Position numbers and translations under genes: made by a program. Source: Epiperipatus broadwayi (taxonomy: Eukaryota; Onychophora; Udeonychophora; Euonychophora; Peripatidae). Taken from it: a stretch of DNA of 64,000 nucleotides. Location of the stretch: the NCBI GenBank assembly GCA_028023455.1, contig JAQFVV010013085.1, positions 124,001-188,000 of the forward strand, given 5' to 3'. This document shows, one piece after another, positions 36,270 through 49,680 of this stretch. Under the pieces are notes generated by a model. It had not been told where the DNA came from. It saw nothing but the letters and a program-made list of their open reading frames with translations, and ran no database searches. Position 1 is the first letter of the stretch, and the number at the start of each line of letters is the position of its first letter.

Positions 36270-36560
36270 TCAATACAAAGACTATAGCTTCACAACAGAG
36301 TATAGAGAGAGGAATGTTAAAATTAACAAGAAAAAAATGCCATCATTAAAACATGAAGAGGCTGAAGTGTAGTTAAGCTGACTATTACAGCAGATAGAAA
36401 ATGAGAGTTTTACATTGAATTCCAAAGTTTGTACAATATTTTAAAAAAGACCACATATCAGATAAATGTATCAGATAAGAAAAGTTAGCTGGAATTTTGT
36501 AAAGAATAGTTCAAAAAAATTAAATTATACTCAAAGAAAACTTCGCCGTTCTATTGATGA
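36270..36560 (+). pseudogene. LINE 3' tail, family L-A, copy 2
   Basis: Reads IASQQSIERGMLKLTRK, then MKRLKCS, IPKFVQYFKKRPHIR and MYQIRKVSWNFVKNSS. It matches the minus-strand copy at 49255-49680 block for block (MERCMLEITKRD, IKRLKWSWAG, IPRDCRIPRKRPHVR, WMDEIRKCSG). Frameshifts and stops at former Trp codons mark it as dead. Confidence 0.62.
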
Positions 36561-36599
36561 ATAATAATTAAAATACACACTCCTATAATTTTCTTTAAC

Positions 36600-38690
36600 G
36601 AGCATTCAGAAATAGCCAACAATTCATCTGAAAAATACATACCAATATATTCATATAGTGAAGCTTAAATAAATACTTTGAATAGATAAATGACAGGCTT
36701 CCCATGATCATCCTGCATATAGCATGAAACCAGACTTTATCTTGAACTCCTGATTAAAGACAGCAATTTATAAAATTAAAACGAAACTATTGGCTGAACT
36801 CCAGCAATATTACACTGCGAGGATACGGATGAGATCATAAGTTCTTAAAATAAAAAAAAAACATCTATGTGGTGTTGGAAATCATGGAACATTTAAAATG
36901 TCAGATATATCCTCTGTACTTAGAAAACACATTAAAATTACTTCATCATTGAGAGTATATCAAAATTAAAAAAATGGAAAGCTTCTACAAATTAATAATT
37001 CAGTACAATGTTGATGTACATGTATTATCATTTTAATAATACATATTGTTTGGAAATTTATATTTATTATTAATAAAATGCATTCCAGACATAGTATGTG
37101 TACTTTTGAATTAAATAATCTCATAGGGACAGTTTCTACGTTGAAATAATATTGCAATCACCATTCAGATAGATAATTTTTATATATACAATATTTACAA
37201 ATCTTTAAATATATGTTGGTCATATCTTTCTCTTCCAGATCTTTCTATACTTTTTATATTTTGGGAGATTTTAATTCTCATAATAGTCTTTGTAAATATG
37301 TAAATAAGATTCAGTTAGGTTTTACACTTGTAGAATAAATGGATTTAAACAACATTTAATTACTCTACAATATTAAGAAAGCAACACCTTATTTATGTAT
37401 TGTTTCAATTGTTAACTATTGATATTAAATTCCTCCCACAAATACAAAAAATGAATCCACATTCTTATGGTTGAAATTTTTTATGTTTTAAGATGAAATT
37501 TAAGCAGTGCGCTTATCAGAATCAATATATTGGATATTTCAAAACTATATTAATAAAATTTCTCCTATTCCATCTTGCTGTGAGTTTATAATAACAGCTG
37601 TCAGAGAGTTCCAATTCTTGTAGATATAGAAATAAATGTATTTCAGGTTGAAATAAAATCAGAATTGTTCAATACTATAGAAAATGCTGATATTTCTAAA
37701 ATCATTGGATTATGCCAGGAAAAAATGGGGAAAGATTAAGGAAATACAAAACTACTTACACACATAAAAAAGACTATAATTAAATTTGCATTAAAATTCA
37801 CATTCAAACATTACTACCAAATTGAGTGTTTTGAGATGATTTCAATGACAACTGATCTCCCATGAAAGTGATGAAATCAGATTTTATTGATAAAAATATA
37901 AACCTTGTAAGAGATTTTATTTAATTTTTCACTAATTCTCACCATGTATAAGATCTTATGTTTTTATAGTTTCTACAGAGTATATATAAATAACACAAAT
38001 AGATTATATATATATAAAATCAAAATATTCATTCATCTAAACTGAAAATAATATATAAATAAATTCTGACAATGTTTAACATCCTAGCCAATCAAATTGC
38101 CTGTAATATAAACTTACAAATTTTGACATTATACTAAATTAATCAACTAATCAGCCCAAGCAGTCTTAATTTGTAGTTGATTTTGAATTTGTCTTAAGAT
38201 ATTTTGCCTTAAAGTTTAAAAATGTCTGTGACTATTTAAAACTTTAAAATGTATATGATTTTGAGACTGGGATCATTTTTATAGGATGGGATTCTTTCTT
38301 TATATTGGGTAACTATTTAGTTGATTCAGTTGATAGTTGAAGGTGCAAGCCTTAAACAATTGTATGGGATTGCCCGATTATCTAATTATTTCAATGTGAT
38401 GTCAAAGTTGGTAAAAATATATTGCAAGCAATTTGATTTTCTGTAATGAAAAATTATGTTTGAATATAATTTCACTAAAAATTTCCAACAAAAAGCTATT
38501 ATAAGTTAAATAAGAAAACTTGTTTAGCCTCAGAATAATTCTCAGTTAGTAATAATTGACAATTTCCTTGCAGGATCAAAAAGAAAAAGTTATCTCTGTT
38601 TACATGGATATAATTTTTTTATTTCTATTTTTTATTATAATAACAATCCATGAAAATATTTAATTCTACATATACATTTATATATACACA
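36600..38690. other. AT-rich stretch, nothing recognised
   Basis: No domain, RNA or repeat was recognised. Open frames are short and low in complexity. Confidence 0.45.
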
Positions 38691-39580
38691 CAAAGGGGAC
38701 CCAAAAATAACTAGAATTTTGTAATAAAAAATTGTACATTTATTTTTGGTGTTGCAAGTTGAATTGCTTTAAAAAGCATAGTCTATTTAATGCAATGCAC
38801 TAGTCTAAACCTGTTTTTCACTTTTCAAAGTAGTCTGGAAAACACTTGCAAGATGATGCATTTTAACATCTCCTTTGTTCCCATCATCCCACTTCTAAGT
38901 CCACAAAAAATTGAGACATTTTTTCATTCAAGAGATTAAAAAAAATCACACAAAGTAAGATCAAGCAAATATGGCTGATAAATAAGCTGGATCATGTTAA
39001 ATTTAAAAACAAATTTTCACATTCAAGGCTTTGAGAGATGAAACTGTTGGGGTTAAGCTTGCACTCTTTTCTTTGCCACAGCAGAACATTTATCTTTTAT
39101 CACATCAACTAAATGTTTCAGAACTTGCAGATAAAATGCCTGACCATTACAATCTAAATCTGAAAAAAAATGCTGTTGTGCATAAAAAAAACAGCATTGT
39201 TTTGACTTCACTTGCTATGCTTTTTAGACACATAGTGAATTTAACATTTTAATTAAACCACTCATAAACTTGTGTTTTGACAAGATTATCTTGCTTATAA
39301 TCTGTTATAAGCAGTACAAATGTTTTTCCTGCAGTTTTCTGTAAATAAAAACAGAATTTCCCATTGTTTGAACTTTTCAGCCTTTATTAAAAAAATCAAC
39401 AAATATGCAAAACACACATTACAAAAAAATATGCTGTGGTACCACAATTTCATATGATGATGTCATTTGACAGATTGATGCAGAAGGGTTCCTACAAAAA
39501 GTATGTAACAGCAGAGGCATATACTACAACAGGCACACAAACCAGATACTGTTTCCGGTTATTTTTGGATCCTTCCTCAT
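38691..39580 (-). mobile_element. mariner-like DNA transposon relic
   Basis: Terminal inverted repeats GGGGACCCAAAAATAAC (38695-38711) and GGATCCAAAAATAACC (complement of 39557-39572), flanked by TA-rich sequence. The minus strand holds transposase remnants. At 39088-39145 it reads FYLQVLKHLVDVIKDK, like the segment before the second catalytic Asp of mariner transposases; at about 38780-38850 it reads FPDYFEK.KTGLD.CIALN, like the C-terminal W..R...CI...G.YFEG segment. At 890 bp it is shorter than complete mariners (about 1.3 kb), and the N-terminal region is missing. Confidence 0.7.
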
Positions 39581-39589
39581 ATATATAGT

Positions 39590-42500
39590 AATAAAATAGT
39601 GTTATGAAAATTGTGAAAATAGTTGGTTAGGTGTACTGTGGTCACTAGGTGATGTTGCAGTACCATCAAAAACTACCAAGAAGCCTGCAAGTGATAAATT
39701 TCTATCCAAAATCACTGAAATTGAAACATTAAAATGCCTAAGGCAAAGTAAATTGAACAAATCCTTCTAAAATACAAATCAAAAAGTAATAAAAAAAAAC
39801 ACTATAAAATTCAAATTATAAGAACAGAAATCGGTGAAAATATGTCAAACACAACACCCTCTCCCCCGCATGAAGAATTCAATCAAAAATAAGTAAAATG
39901 CAAATTACAAAAAACAAAAAAAATCATTGTTCAAAAGCCTATTAAATAAAAAAAAAAAACTATAATAAAAGCCCATGAAATGAAACAAAAACTATAATAC
40001 TAAATCTCAAAAAAATGAATGAAGCTTCATTAATGGCAGATGGCGAGAATGTAGTACATTTTTTAAAAAAAATACTCTGACTTTGAACACTTATGTGGAG
40101 TATAATAATTCACAAACTTTAATAACAGATTAATACTTATTAAGTAATTAAATATAGATAACAATGAGCTCATAGCTATTTAAAAAATAAAAATAGCTAT
40201 AAAATACAAATTACAAAAACAGAAATTGGTCTAATATATAAAACACAACTCCCCCCCCCCATCCTGCACAATCAAAAAAATAAGTACTTTTCAAAAATAT
40301 ACTAAAATTTATCAATATTTAAAAAATAAAAGACTTTCAACATTTGCAAATATGCCTGTGCAATCAGATTTCAAAGCCACACTTTATATAAGCTAAAAAG
40401 CAATGAAAAAATTACACTGGGAAGCTTCTAATTGTCTAATTGTTATTCTCTGCTTTGAAATTATGACATATCATTTAAATATTATAAGTTTTTAAAATAG
40501 ATTTATAGAGAGCTGCAGTAAAAAAAATATTACTAATTTCTTCCAGGCTGAGTTGTCTGGCATTTGTAGTAGGCACTTGATGTTTGCAGCATAAAAATCC
40601 ATTAAAAAGAACATTTCTATTTCAAGGCTTATTGGAGCAAAATTACTTAGAGAAGCTTTTTTCAAACAGATTGCAGCACACTTAACTAACAACAGCAGAT
40701 TAAAGAAGGTAGTTCAACAGTGGTTATCTGGTGTTTTCAAAAACACAACAAAGATGGCAGAAATTAATAGGCTTTAGTAAACAATTATTTAAAGAAGGTA
40801 GTTCCGCAAAAAATAGGCAAAAAGAGCGTTCAAATTTTTAGGCCAGAAATGGAATGATCTATTATCTAGGTAATATTATAAAGAATCATATTGGGTTATC
40901 AAACAGAAGAAAATGTATGATGCATAAGACCACAATTATTTACAGATTCTAAATTAAAAAATGTACTCATCAATAGAAAATAAAACTACCTAATCGTTTT
41001 CAATAATGCTACTTAAGGCGAAACTACCATACTGTCTTCTGATGGTATCTCAAAGCATAATGTGATGATAATACCTTTAATTTGTAGTTAATGGTAAAAT
41101 TATCAGAGTGCTATTGACAAAATCATCAGAGTGCTATTGACAACCTTGGTCATTTATTTATTACTATGATGTATTAGGCTTGCTTCACATAAGTCTATTA
41201 TAAATTCGTTATTTTTCCTACATCATTTATACTTACGAAAACATGACTCTTGATTATCATTTAGTGAGTATATAAATATAATATTTTTATATCTTATACA
41301 TATATTATATGAATATCGCAGAAGTAGAATGGAATGACAAAGAATTAAAATGCTTTTAATGTAAAAAAAGCAAATACTTAATGAGAATATTAATCAAATC
41401 AAAATATAAATGCTAGTACAAATAAACACTCCTACTTTTATGTACAAAATACTAACTTTATAAAAAAATAAGAAAATATTGTTAAATTTTTAAAATAACT
41501 CCCATATAATATATTTTAAATAAAGATATATACAATATAATTATGTATCTCCAGACAGCAGTCAATTTCTCTCATATCATTTTTGAGTATGTATAAATCA
41601 AACCATAATTTCTGGGAAGGAACAAAACTTAAGAAGGAGCTTATGAGGGTAGCAAAACACCCACTCTGTCATTCCAATTATGAGTTAGAACACCCACATA
41701 AAACCAATGTAAATATCAATATATCAAAAATGAATATTATTTTAAAGATTATATAAAAACTAATAAATGCTATTAAAGAATAAAATAAGAAAACAAATAC
41801 ATACTTTAAACAAAACACAATATTATAACTTAACCAAACTAACAATACAATTTTTAAAACTTGATTAGAAAATAAATAAGCAGTTTTATCTAGAAAACTA
41901 CATAATTGTATCTATCATTTTCAAAAGGCTTGGGTACTTCGATATGTGCAAACATTAAATTATTTTCTACTATTCTTGATTATGCTAGCTTTCTGGTTAA
42001 TGAATTCATTTATTTTTCAGGGTATCTTTTTTTTTTTGCATAATTTTTGGTTACATTTACTTCTCAGCATTTAAAGCTGTATATTTTATTTTCTAAGTGT
42101 TATGCATAGAGATTGATTCTTTGCATAGTCAAATATTACGCGAGAGAAAAGTATTAGGCGTATTGGAGACATTAACCTACCCCCTTAGAATGATTAACAA
42201 TGATGCATAGGTATTTATTTTAACTGATCATCCTTACATGATTTATTATCAATTGCAAGACCTTTATAGGGTTAAATAAAAATATCTTTTATTTTAATAT
42301 ATGGCATGAGATTTTTTAAAGTTTGCTGCGACTATATGTTGAACCACAGGTTTAACACGGCTTGCCACTCCAATCATCAGCTGGATTTTGTATACAGATG
42401 TTTAGTACTTTACGACGTAATAACTATTTCTTCTGCTTAAACTCCAAGCTTATCTATATACTTTCACTTCAGTGATCCATATAAAAATATCTATGCCTAA

Positions 42501-42680
42501 ACTCCCGTATTGTTTGTGTATAACGGGAGTATCTCACCAGGCTAAGTCATATCCGTAATAAACCAACAACAATAACAAAGTTAAAACATAGAAAGTTTAT
42601 TTACTCATAAAAATAATAAATATATATATAAATAATCCCACTGCTAACGCTAAAGTGAAATAAAAATTCAAATATTAAAT
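39590..42680. other. AT-rich stretch with one direct repeat
   Basis: A diverged direct repeat occurs at 39808-39900 and 40203-40285 (AAATTA.AA.AACAGAAAT.GGT, then a C run and AATCAAAAA.AAGTA). No coding domain was recognised. C runs of 8-10 bases are present at 40250. Confidence 0.4.
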
Positions 42681-42684
42681 TATC

Positions 42685-42865
42685 CCACATGCTTAATAAA
42701 ACCAGCATCACTCTCTGTGAAATAATATATTTATATATTATTTTACAGATGACGGTGCTGGATTTATTAACTATATAGGGCGATCTTTGAAACATAGACT
42801 AATATATCTATATATTATTTCACAGGGATCAATGCTGGATTTATTAATCATGTGGTATCATTTAA
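42685..42865. repeat. Fold-back repeat with three related arms
   Basis: TTAATAAAACCAGCATCACT is followed by GTGAAATAATATAT and its complement ATATTATTTTACAG, then GGTGCTGGATTTATTAA. A second right arm, ATATATTATTTCACAGGGAT then ATGCTGGATTTATTAA, follows at 42810-42855. The structure is one left arm and two right arms, consistent with a small palindrome that gained a duplicated arm. Confidence 0.6.
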
Positions 42866-42884
42866 TATATATATATGTTAAAAC

Positions 42885-43060
42885 GAAGATTTGCATGGGT
42901 TAAATATATAAAATACATATTTTCCGGGTTCATCCGTGTTAAAAACTTTTAATATTAATATACTGACGTTTCGACTTGGTCACACAAGCCATCCACAGAG
43001 TTATAAAAGGTAGAAAGACGGTTGTAGAGGCGCTACAATCACAGATTTGAATAAAACGTT
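42885..43060 (-). mobile_element. Penelope-type terminal fragment with degenerate hammerhead-like motif
   Basis: On the minus strand (42963-43000) CTGTGGAT precedes GGCTTG-TGTGAC-CAAGTC, a six-pair hairpin with one wobble, then GAAACGTC. GAAAC followed by GTC is the downstream hammerhead core with a palindromic ACGT in the stem III position, but CTGTGGA departs from CUGANGA at the invariant A. The wider sequence is of a kind I associate with Penelope-like element ends; that link is from memory and unverified. Confidence 0.42.
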
Positions 43061-43251
43061 AAAATTCCACCAATAGCAAAAATGTTAAATTTAGGAATGT
43101 TTTTTTTTTTTTTTTTTAAAAAAAAATGTATTTTATATATATATTCTAACCTCAACTTTAGTGCAAGTAGATAGTCGATTGAAAATAACTCTGGAATCAA
43201 ATAAGTTAATGCCAGTGTGTTTATCTAATGATAGTAATAATAAGATTAAGT

Positions 43252-43276
43252 ATACCCGGACGCCAAATTGTAACTA
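43252..43276 (-). other. Possible LTR edge and primer binding site
   Basis: CCCGGACGCCAAATTGTAAC has the same layout as the gypsy PBS-LTR junction at 13921-13947 (GTGCCAAATGTAAC). Read on the minus strand an LTR ending GTTACA would be followed by TTTGGCGTCCGGG. No internal coding sequence or second LTR was found, so this may be an orphan end. Confidence 0.35.
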
Positions 43277-43398
43277 TGAAATCGCAATGCCCACCAGAGA
43301 TCATCGTCCATGCTTATAACTATAGAACCTAATAAATAAAGGAATTCAATTGTCTCAAAAGAAAATATAATATTGACACATCCAATTCAATTTATTCT

Positions 43399-43469
43399 CG
43401 TCTTAATTTAAACTTAATAACAGTTATGTAAATCCGTCTTAATTTAAACTTAATAACAGTTATGTAAAT
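43399..43469 (+). repeat. 36-bp tandem duplication
   Basis: The 35-bp string starting CGTCTTAATTTAAACTTAAT occurs twice in direct tandem without mismatches at a 36-bp period. Confidence 0.95.
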
Positions 43470-43664
43470 ACTCTCGTGATAAGTTATTACTGCTAACTAG
43501 ATAATTTAGACCACTTTCTTCCACAACTTTATATAGATATATGATCTCGAGCGATGATTATAAGAATGTTGTGTATATTTCTGACATATAAATGAACGGA
43601 AATAAATCAGCAATCGATGCAGAGAACTCGTAACTTCTGTTTATAATATAAGATTATTATTTAA

Positions 43665-43770
43665 TTTAAAATTAAATTGAGAGAGTGCAAACTTAGTAAC
43701 CAATCAGATCTTAAGCACTGGGACAGAGAATTTAACAAGAAAAGAGTGGTTCCACTCTCTTCTTTACTTG
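43665..43770. repeat. Partial copy of the large palindromic element M3
   Basis: AAATTAAATTGAGAGAGTGC through AACAAGAAAAGAGTG matches the left arm of 43929-44304, lacking the CTTCTCAAGCGCTTGTGACT portion. It ends in a short palindrome GAGTGGTTCCACTC. Confidence 0.75.
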
Positions 43771-43928
43771 TCTTTCTATATATCCAAGCCAGTCAAAGTA
43801 CTTATATCTGAGAGCGTGAATCTTAAATATCATCACACTTAATTGACTGAGTTCAAATTATAAACATACAGCGTGAAATCTTTCGATCGCAGTAGTTTTT
43901 CGATGTTATAACTTTGCAGCAATATATG

Positions 43929-44304
43929 TAAATAATATTTTTATAAAGCGCAGACGGTATTGAAAATTAAATTGAGAGGGTGCAAACTTCTCAAGCGCTT
44001 GTGACTATTAGTAACCAATCAGATCTTAAGCACTGGGACAAAGAATTTAACAAGAAAAGAGTGAGAGTCTTTTCTTGTTAAATTTTCAAACTTCTCAAGC
44101 GCTTGTGACTATTAGTAATCAATCAGATCTTAAGCACTGGGACCGAGAATTTAACAAGAAAAGAGTGAGAGTCTTTTCTTGTTAAATTTTCTGTCCCAGT
44201 GCTTAAGATCTGATTGGTTACTAATAGTCACAAGCGCTTGAGAAGTTTGCACTCTCTCAATTTAATTTTCAATACCGTCTGCTCTTTATAAAAATATTAT
44301 TTAA
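43929..44304. mobile_element. Large palindromic fold-back element M3
   Basis: Outer arms run TAAATAATATTTTTATAAAG...GCAGACGGTATTGAAAATTA at the left and the complement at the right (ending 44304). Inside, the left arm block CTTCTCAAGCGCTTGTGACT...CAGATCTTAAGCACTGGGAC...TTTAACAAGAAAAGAGTGAG occurs twice (about 43987-44062 and 44090-44166), followed by one complementary right arm (44166-44260). At the junction GAGAGTCTTTTCTTGTTAAA the first copy folds back briefly before the second begins, as expected from template switching at a hairpin tip. Confidence 0.88.
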
Positions 44305-45012
44305 TTTAAAGTAGGATAAAGAAATGTTATAAATCCTTCCCATTTAATCCCACTACTATTATTTTCGTTCTCAGCATCTATCACTTTCAATAGTCACAAT
44401 TATATAACAGTAAAAGTCTGTGTTATGTTCTCATTTATATCTTCTTAACTGACAACTTTTGATCTCATTTCATTAAACACACATATATGCCTTCCAACTA
44501 ACTATAGATTCATTATCATTATTATAATAGTATTTCCCGATTCTAATACTTGCACCACTTAACTTCCAAGCTAGATCTCTTAAATTTAATAATCAAAGTA
44601 CTCTTTCTCAAGGTCTTGATCTGTTAATAAGGTGCAATTATTAATGATTACAATGCAATGGATATGATCTCAAAACTTGCTAAATTAAATTTTAATTCGA
44701 GTTTACCAATGGGAATCATATTAAATACCAAAAGCAGGAAAGGGATTTTATGTCTGCTCCTAATATTCATAACATTGCAACGAACCAAATAACTAAATTT
44801 AATATATCTAAATTGACTATTTTCTCTCATTTTATTTTATTTTATATCATCTGTTTGCCAAATTTAACTAGTACCATTAAATCTATTACATTTTATGAGT
44901 CAGGTATATTCTTTAGCCACACGAAATAATAGTTTTCCCCTATATAAGAAAAAAAAACTTTCTTGGTTGATATTTTACAAAGATGAATTATGAAAATTAA
45001 TTGCAGAAGTAA

Positions 45013-45160
45013 ACTATGGAAGTAAACCATGGAAATCAATCATGGAAAATACTCATTGAAATCAATCACGGAATTCAATCGTGGAAACCACTCATGGAAA
45101 TCAATCATGGAAACCAATCATGAAAATAAATCATGGAAAACAATCGTGGAAACAAATCAA
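45013..45160 (+). repeat. 13-14 bp minisatellite
   Basis: About eleven imperfect units of the type ATGGAAATCAATC / GTGGAAACCAATC. An open frame of Asn/His/Lys/Glu-rich repeats crosses it and is a by-product. A second, shorter array of GATATAGGT.CT.-type units follows at about 45199-45270. Confidence 0.85.
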
Positions 45161-45445
45161 CATAAGACAATTCATAAATTTAAATGTGATCTGGTATTAG
45201 TTCTAGATATAGGTACTGGACATAGATTCTAATTATAGGTACTGGATATAGGTGCTAGATATAGGTTCTAAACATTTGAAATATTAAACACAAGACATGC
45301 ATGTAAATTCATAACAATAACAAATATTTATTATACTTAAATAAGAAACACACACACACATATATAATAACACTACAATCTCAAATATTAAACTCATTGT
45401 AAAATAAAAATTTACCTTCTTTTGTATGAAATTCGCTTTAACTAA

Positions 45446-45548
<103 letters not shown>

Positions 45549-45549
45549 G

Positions 45550-48500
45550 AATATATACTTTCAGTTTATTTAAATTTCCTTAAAACTTAATCACTGTTTT
45601 GACCCATATTTCAATTTAACATTAATGCACTTACGCACAGAATCAGAAATCAGCATTTAAATATAAACATGAAATTATCTTATAACTTTACACAAAGCCA
45701 ATAGATTTCTTGCCCCCCCCTCATTACAACAATTATAAATTGAACTATTCCAGCAAGCAATAATATCTTGTATTTCTTATGAAAATATGTTATACCCAAA
45801 CTTTTTAATCATTCCAAATAATTGGTTGGAATATAAAACCACAGTTTTATTTCCATGCATGCTAAATATTCACTGATCTTTCTGTAATTCTGATTATCAT
45901 GTTATCACTTTAGCGACTGTATACATTTTGATGGGCTAGCATGTTGCCACAGCTTAACAATGTCTAATTTTATTACTTTCCATAAACTCTGATTACAGAT
46001 CAGCCAGCTTGCAAATTTAAGTAATTCTTTGTCAACCTCCACATCCACACACACATCTGATTATAACCCTAACCCTGTAATAGCAACTTTTATCCTATCT
46101 TGAAAAAAACCTCCAGATATTTTATAGCACTATGCAGCACTTCACAACGCACGCATTAGTGTTTTCAGTAAGGAAAATTAAACAATTCACAACTCCAAAT
46201 GTTACATGATCACTATTTCCTCAAATGTTAGCATTGGCCAGAGAACTGCTTTCTTTCTGAGACTACATATCATGTGAGGAACTAGTCTCACATTTACTTT
46301 AAATAGGCATACCAAACATTTCACCACAACCGTATCAATAATTCCCTATTTAAATAATAAATACAAAAGAAGCTGGGATCAAGTCCTTGATCTCCCAATA
46401 TCTGCATACATAGTAACTAAATTATGAGATAGTTATTTCTTATCTATTCATTCGAGGTGGTACATAACTCTACCTCAGTAATACTCAGCATTTGTAGCTT
46501 AACATATACACACACAGAGCGATTATAGTCTTGATGCAAATGACAAAGTCTGATCAATGACGAACCAAACCGATGTACTATATTAATTTCAAAAGTCAAG
46601 CACAAAGCAACATTCATACAATCTTTATAATCATAACAGATCGCATCAACATGTCAAAGCACAGCAACGACTATTGAAATATTTTTCACACATCTAATAA
46701 TAGGCATATAATCTTGATAATAATAAAAAAAATCTTTCCCTTTTTTTTATATGACAAATATATAATCATTTATGCTTTCTCATTATTATACAGTAACACT
46801 TTTTTTACCAATAGTTTCTTATGTGTCAAAATCATTCATTTTTTTAAAACAAAAATCCTATAACTGTTAAATATCTATCAAACATACTATGAACATATAA
46901 ATAACAGCAAAATAAATAAACAATAACATGTTATGCATTGTCTCTTTGGTTTGAGTTCCTTCGAAGCTCAGTCTGAATATTTTATACTGTCAAGGCCAAT
47001 TAGACACAGAACACGTATGTATTGTCCACAAACACCAATTACCATTTTTAGTTCACGCCTTGGGAAAACACATTATATCTGTCTTACTTTAATGATTATA
47101 GATACACATAAAATTCTTTTCATCCAGGATGTAGCCACATTTATTGCAATAATTAAAACTGTTGAAAGTTAGTCATGTAGATAACTTTCGTTCTTTTTAA
47201 ATACTTTTCTTCCCGGGTTTGAATTCAGATGCTTGGTTTCACATTTTAGTCCATAATTTTAGTTTCTTTAAGTTTCATTTTTTTTTTTCTGGAGAAAAAA
47301 ATATTACAACTGAAATAGTACTCTAGATGCTTTTTTTTTTACTACATTCTTAGGTTGGAGTCAAAATAAAAAAAAAAATACTAATAAAAATGTTGAGTAG
47401 TTAACTAACTTTATATTAAAGTCCAATCGTTCCTTGGAGTTTTAATTGATTAAACCATGGATAAAGCATTGTTACTGAGATGTCATCTTTTAAACAAACT
47501 TTTAAACACCAAATATGAAGATTGAGGCATTGAGTCCAAAACTTTTTGTTGCAAGCTAATTTTGCCATAATTGATTTTGGAGAGAGATCATTGTACACCA
47601 TTTATAATTGATTTAGCATTTCATCTTTAAGTAATATACACACACTTCTTAATAAGTTGAGTCAATTGCTGTCTCTGAAAGGGAAAAATGATCAGAGAAG
47701 ATGGTCAGATATTGAGTTAGCCAGAGAAATCTCCATGTACTTCATTTTTACTAACTTTTATAAAAAAAGGCCACCCACGATGTTTTTTTTTGCTTTGTTT
47801 CTTCTAATCTACAATTCTTTCTTTGAAGGCAATCTTTGACACCATTTGTTAAATGTTGGTTTTGGTTTATTGCTTTCAGCTCTGATTACGTTTTAATTTT
47901 TCTTTTTTTGACACATTTTACACCGCTCTACGAGAAATATTTAAAAAAAATATAGATTTACTGGTATTTTATAGAACTGGTATTATATATAAAAAATTCT
48001 TTTTAAAACTTAAATCAAATTTAGAACTGAAAACAATAACCAATTCCTGTAAAATCCATACAAAATAAATTCATTTTACGTTATAGTATCAAATAATCTA
48101 GAGTACAATATGCAAATTTGCATGAAAAAAAAAATCTATATATACATCATACATGCACATACGCATGCACAAACTCACAATATTAAATAAAGACTGCTTG
48201 TTCATATTCATTTCAGTACAAAATATCTTTTATTCATATTAGTACAAAATATCTTTCCTAATTTCCTAAAAATTTAAACATATTCTCATGAAAAGAACTG
48301 TCAAACAAATGCTATCTATAACAACAAGTTTGATTTCAATCTGTACTAACATTTTCATTCATAAATATGACGATTCACAAAGACCTTTCTGTTTAAATAT
48401 ATAAATCAACATTTTTAAGATATTTTAATGCATGGTAGTCAATTCCACTTCCCTCTACATAATGATGCGCTATAATTTTAAATAAAATACAAGCAGATTT

Positions 48501-48640
48501 TTCTCTATACGTTACATTTAAGCCACATGGTTAGTGATCTCTCTAAATAAAGCTTTTAATTAAAAAAAATTACTCGGATATAGTTAAGAAACTAATCCTA
48601 CTATATACTTCCCAATCATTAGTTTCTTTACAAAAGAAAC
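45550..48640. other. AT-rich stretch, nothing firmly recognised
   Basis: No mobile-element ends or domains are supported. GGTTACA|ATATATA at 48645-48651 matches LTR-type right ends elsewhere in the window. An open frame at 47657-47839 has a WSD..LA..I segment faintly like P-element/THAP9 transposases, too weak to call. Confidence 0.4.
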
Positions 48641-49104
48641 TATTGGTTACAATATATAAGTGAATGAAACTAAATATTTATCATCTGGGAAGATAGACTT
48701 TATTTGTAGAATATCTTCGATAATGTGTGTGCAAAATTTCTATAAATAGATGCTAATGACAGTTCATATCTCTGTGTTTATTTTTTATAGAGCTTTTTGC
48801 ACATGCACACAGTTAAGCTCATAATATGACATTTCATATTGGTGCGACTTCTGAATAATCTAAATAAATTAGCATATACTTGACAAATCTAGTGCATTAA
48901 CGATATGTAATTTTTCTAGATTGAAGCTCAAAGAGAAATAATTTATTCGGGTGTGTGCGGTGATAATTGCAATAAATAAAATCTTTTTTATAACTATCTG
49001 AATATGCATACATACCTATATGCACACTTGGTGTTATTTATTTACAAACATTTCAATTTCTCCCCTCACTCTAAAAAAATATTTGTTATTTACATAAAAT
49101 AAAC

Positions 49105-49260
49105 TTGCAATCTTGTAGGTTTCCAAACTGGCAGGTTTGATAGAGTGGAAGAGTGGAAAATAGTGAATTCAAGATCCACATCTATTGTTTTTATGGATCA
49201 AACTTCCTTTGAATTCCCAAGCAATAAAGCCATTGGATTATTATTAGTATTGTTATTCAT
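49105..49260 (+). repeat. SINE-like repeat S2, copy 2
   Basis: Related to 26425-26525; see that entry for shared blocks. It ends just before the LINE tail at 49260. Confidence 0.4.
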
Positions 49261-49680
49261 ATTGTTTTAACTATATCTAATAACCATCATCATCATCATC
49301 ATCATCAACCATTATCAATCCATTGCAGGATGAAGGTTTCTCCAAGTTCAATCCATCTCCGATCTTTAGCTTCTCTTCTCCACATCACCCCTGAACACTT
49401 TCTTATTTCATCCATCCATCTCACATGTGGTCTCTTTCTGGGTATTCTACAATCTCTTGGAATTCAGTTTAAGATTTCAATTGTCCATCTATTATAATCT
49501 CTTCTAGCAATATGTCCAGCCCAACTCCACTTCAGTCTTTTAATTTTTTCAATGAGGTCAGTAACACCTGTTTGTTCTCTTACCCATATATTGCGTTTTC
49601 GATCTCTTTTTGTTATTTCCAACATGCATCTCTCCATACTTCTTTGAGTGGTCTGAAGTCTCTGTAGTAGCCATCAACAC
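49255..49680 (-). pseudogene. LINE 3' end, family L-A, with (ATC)n/(GAT)n tail
   Basis: Best copy of the family. On the minus strand it reads MERCMLEITKRDRKRN, then GVTDLIEKIKRLKWSWAGH, IPRKRPHVRWMDEIRKCSG and WRREAKDRRWIELGETF, which is the region after the RT domain of many animal LINEs. One stop interrupts it. It ends ...WIDNG followed by a run of GAT triplets (49285-49308 on plus as ATC), the short 3' microsatellite typical of RTE-like and related LINEs. The 5' part of the element is missing, as expected for truncated retroposition. Confidence 0.75.

Noticed and set aside
46066-46080. Telomere-like AACCCTAACCCT
   Set aside because: Only two units in isolation; not an array.
47657-47839. 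P-element/THAP9-like transposase fragment (WSD..LA..I)
   Set aside because: Only one short weak motif, with no supporting flanking blocks or terminal repeats.
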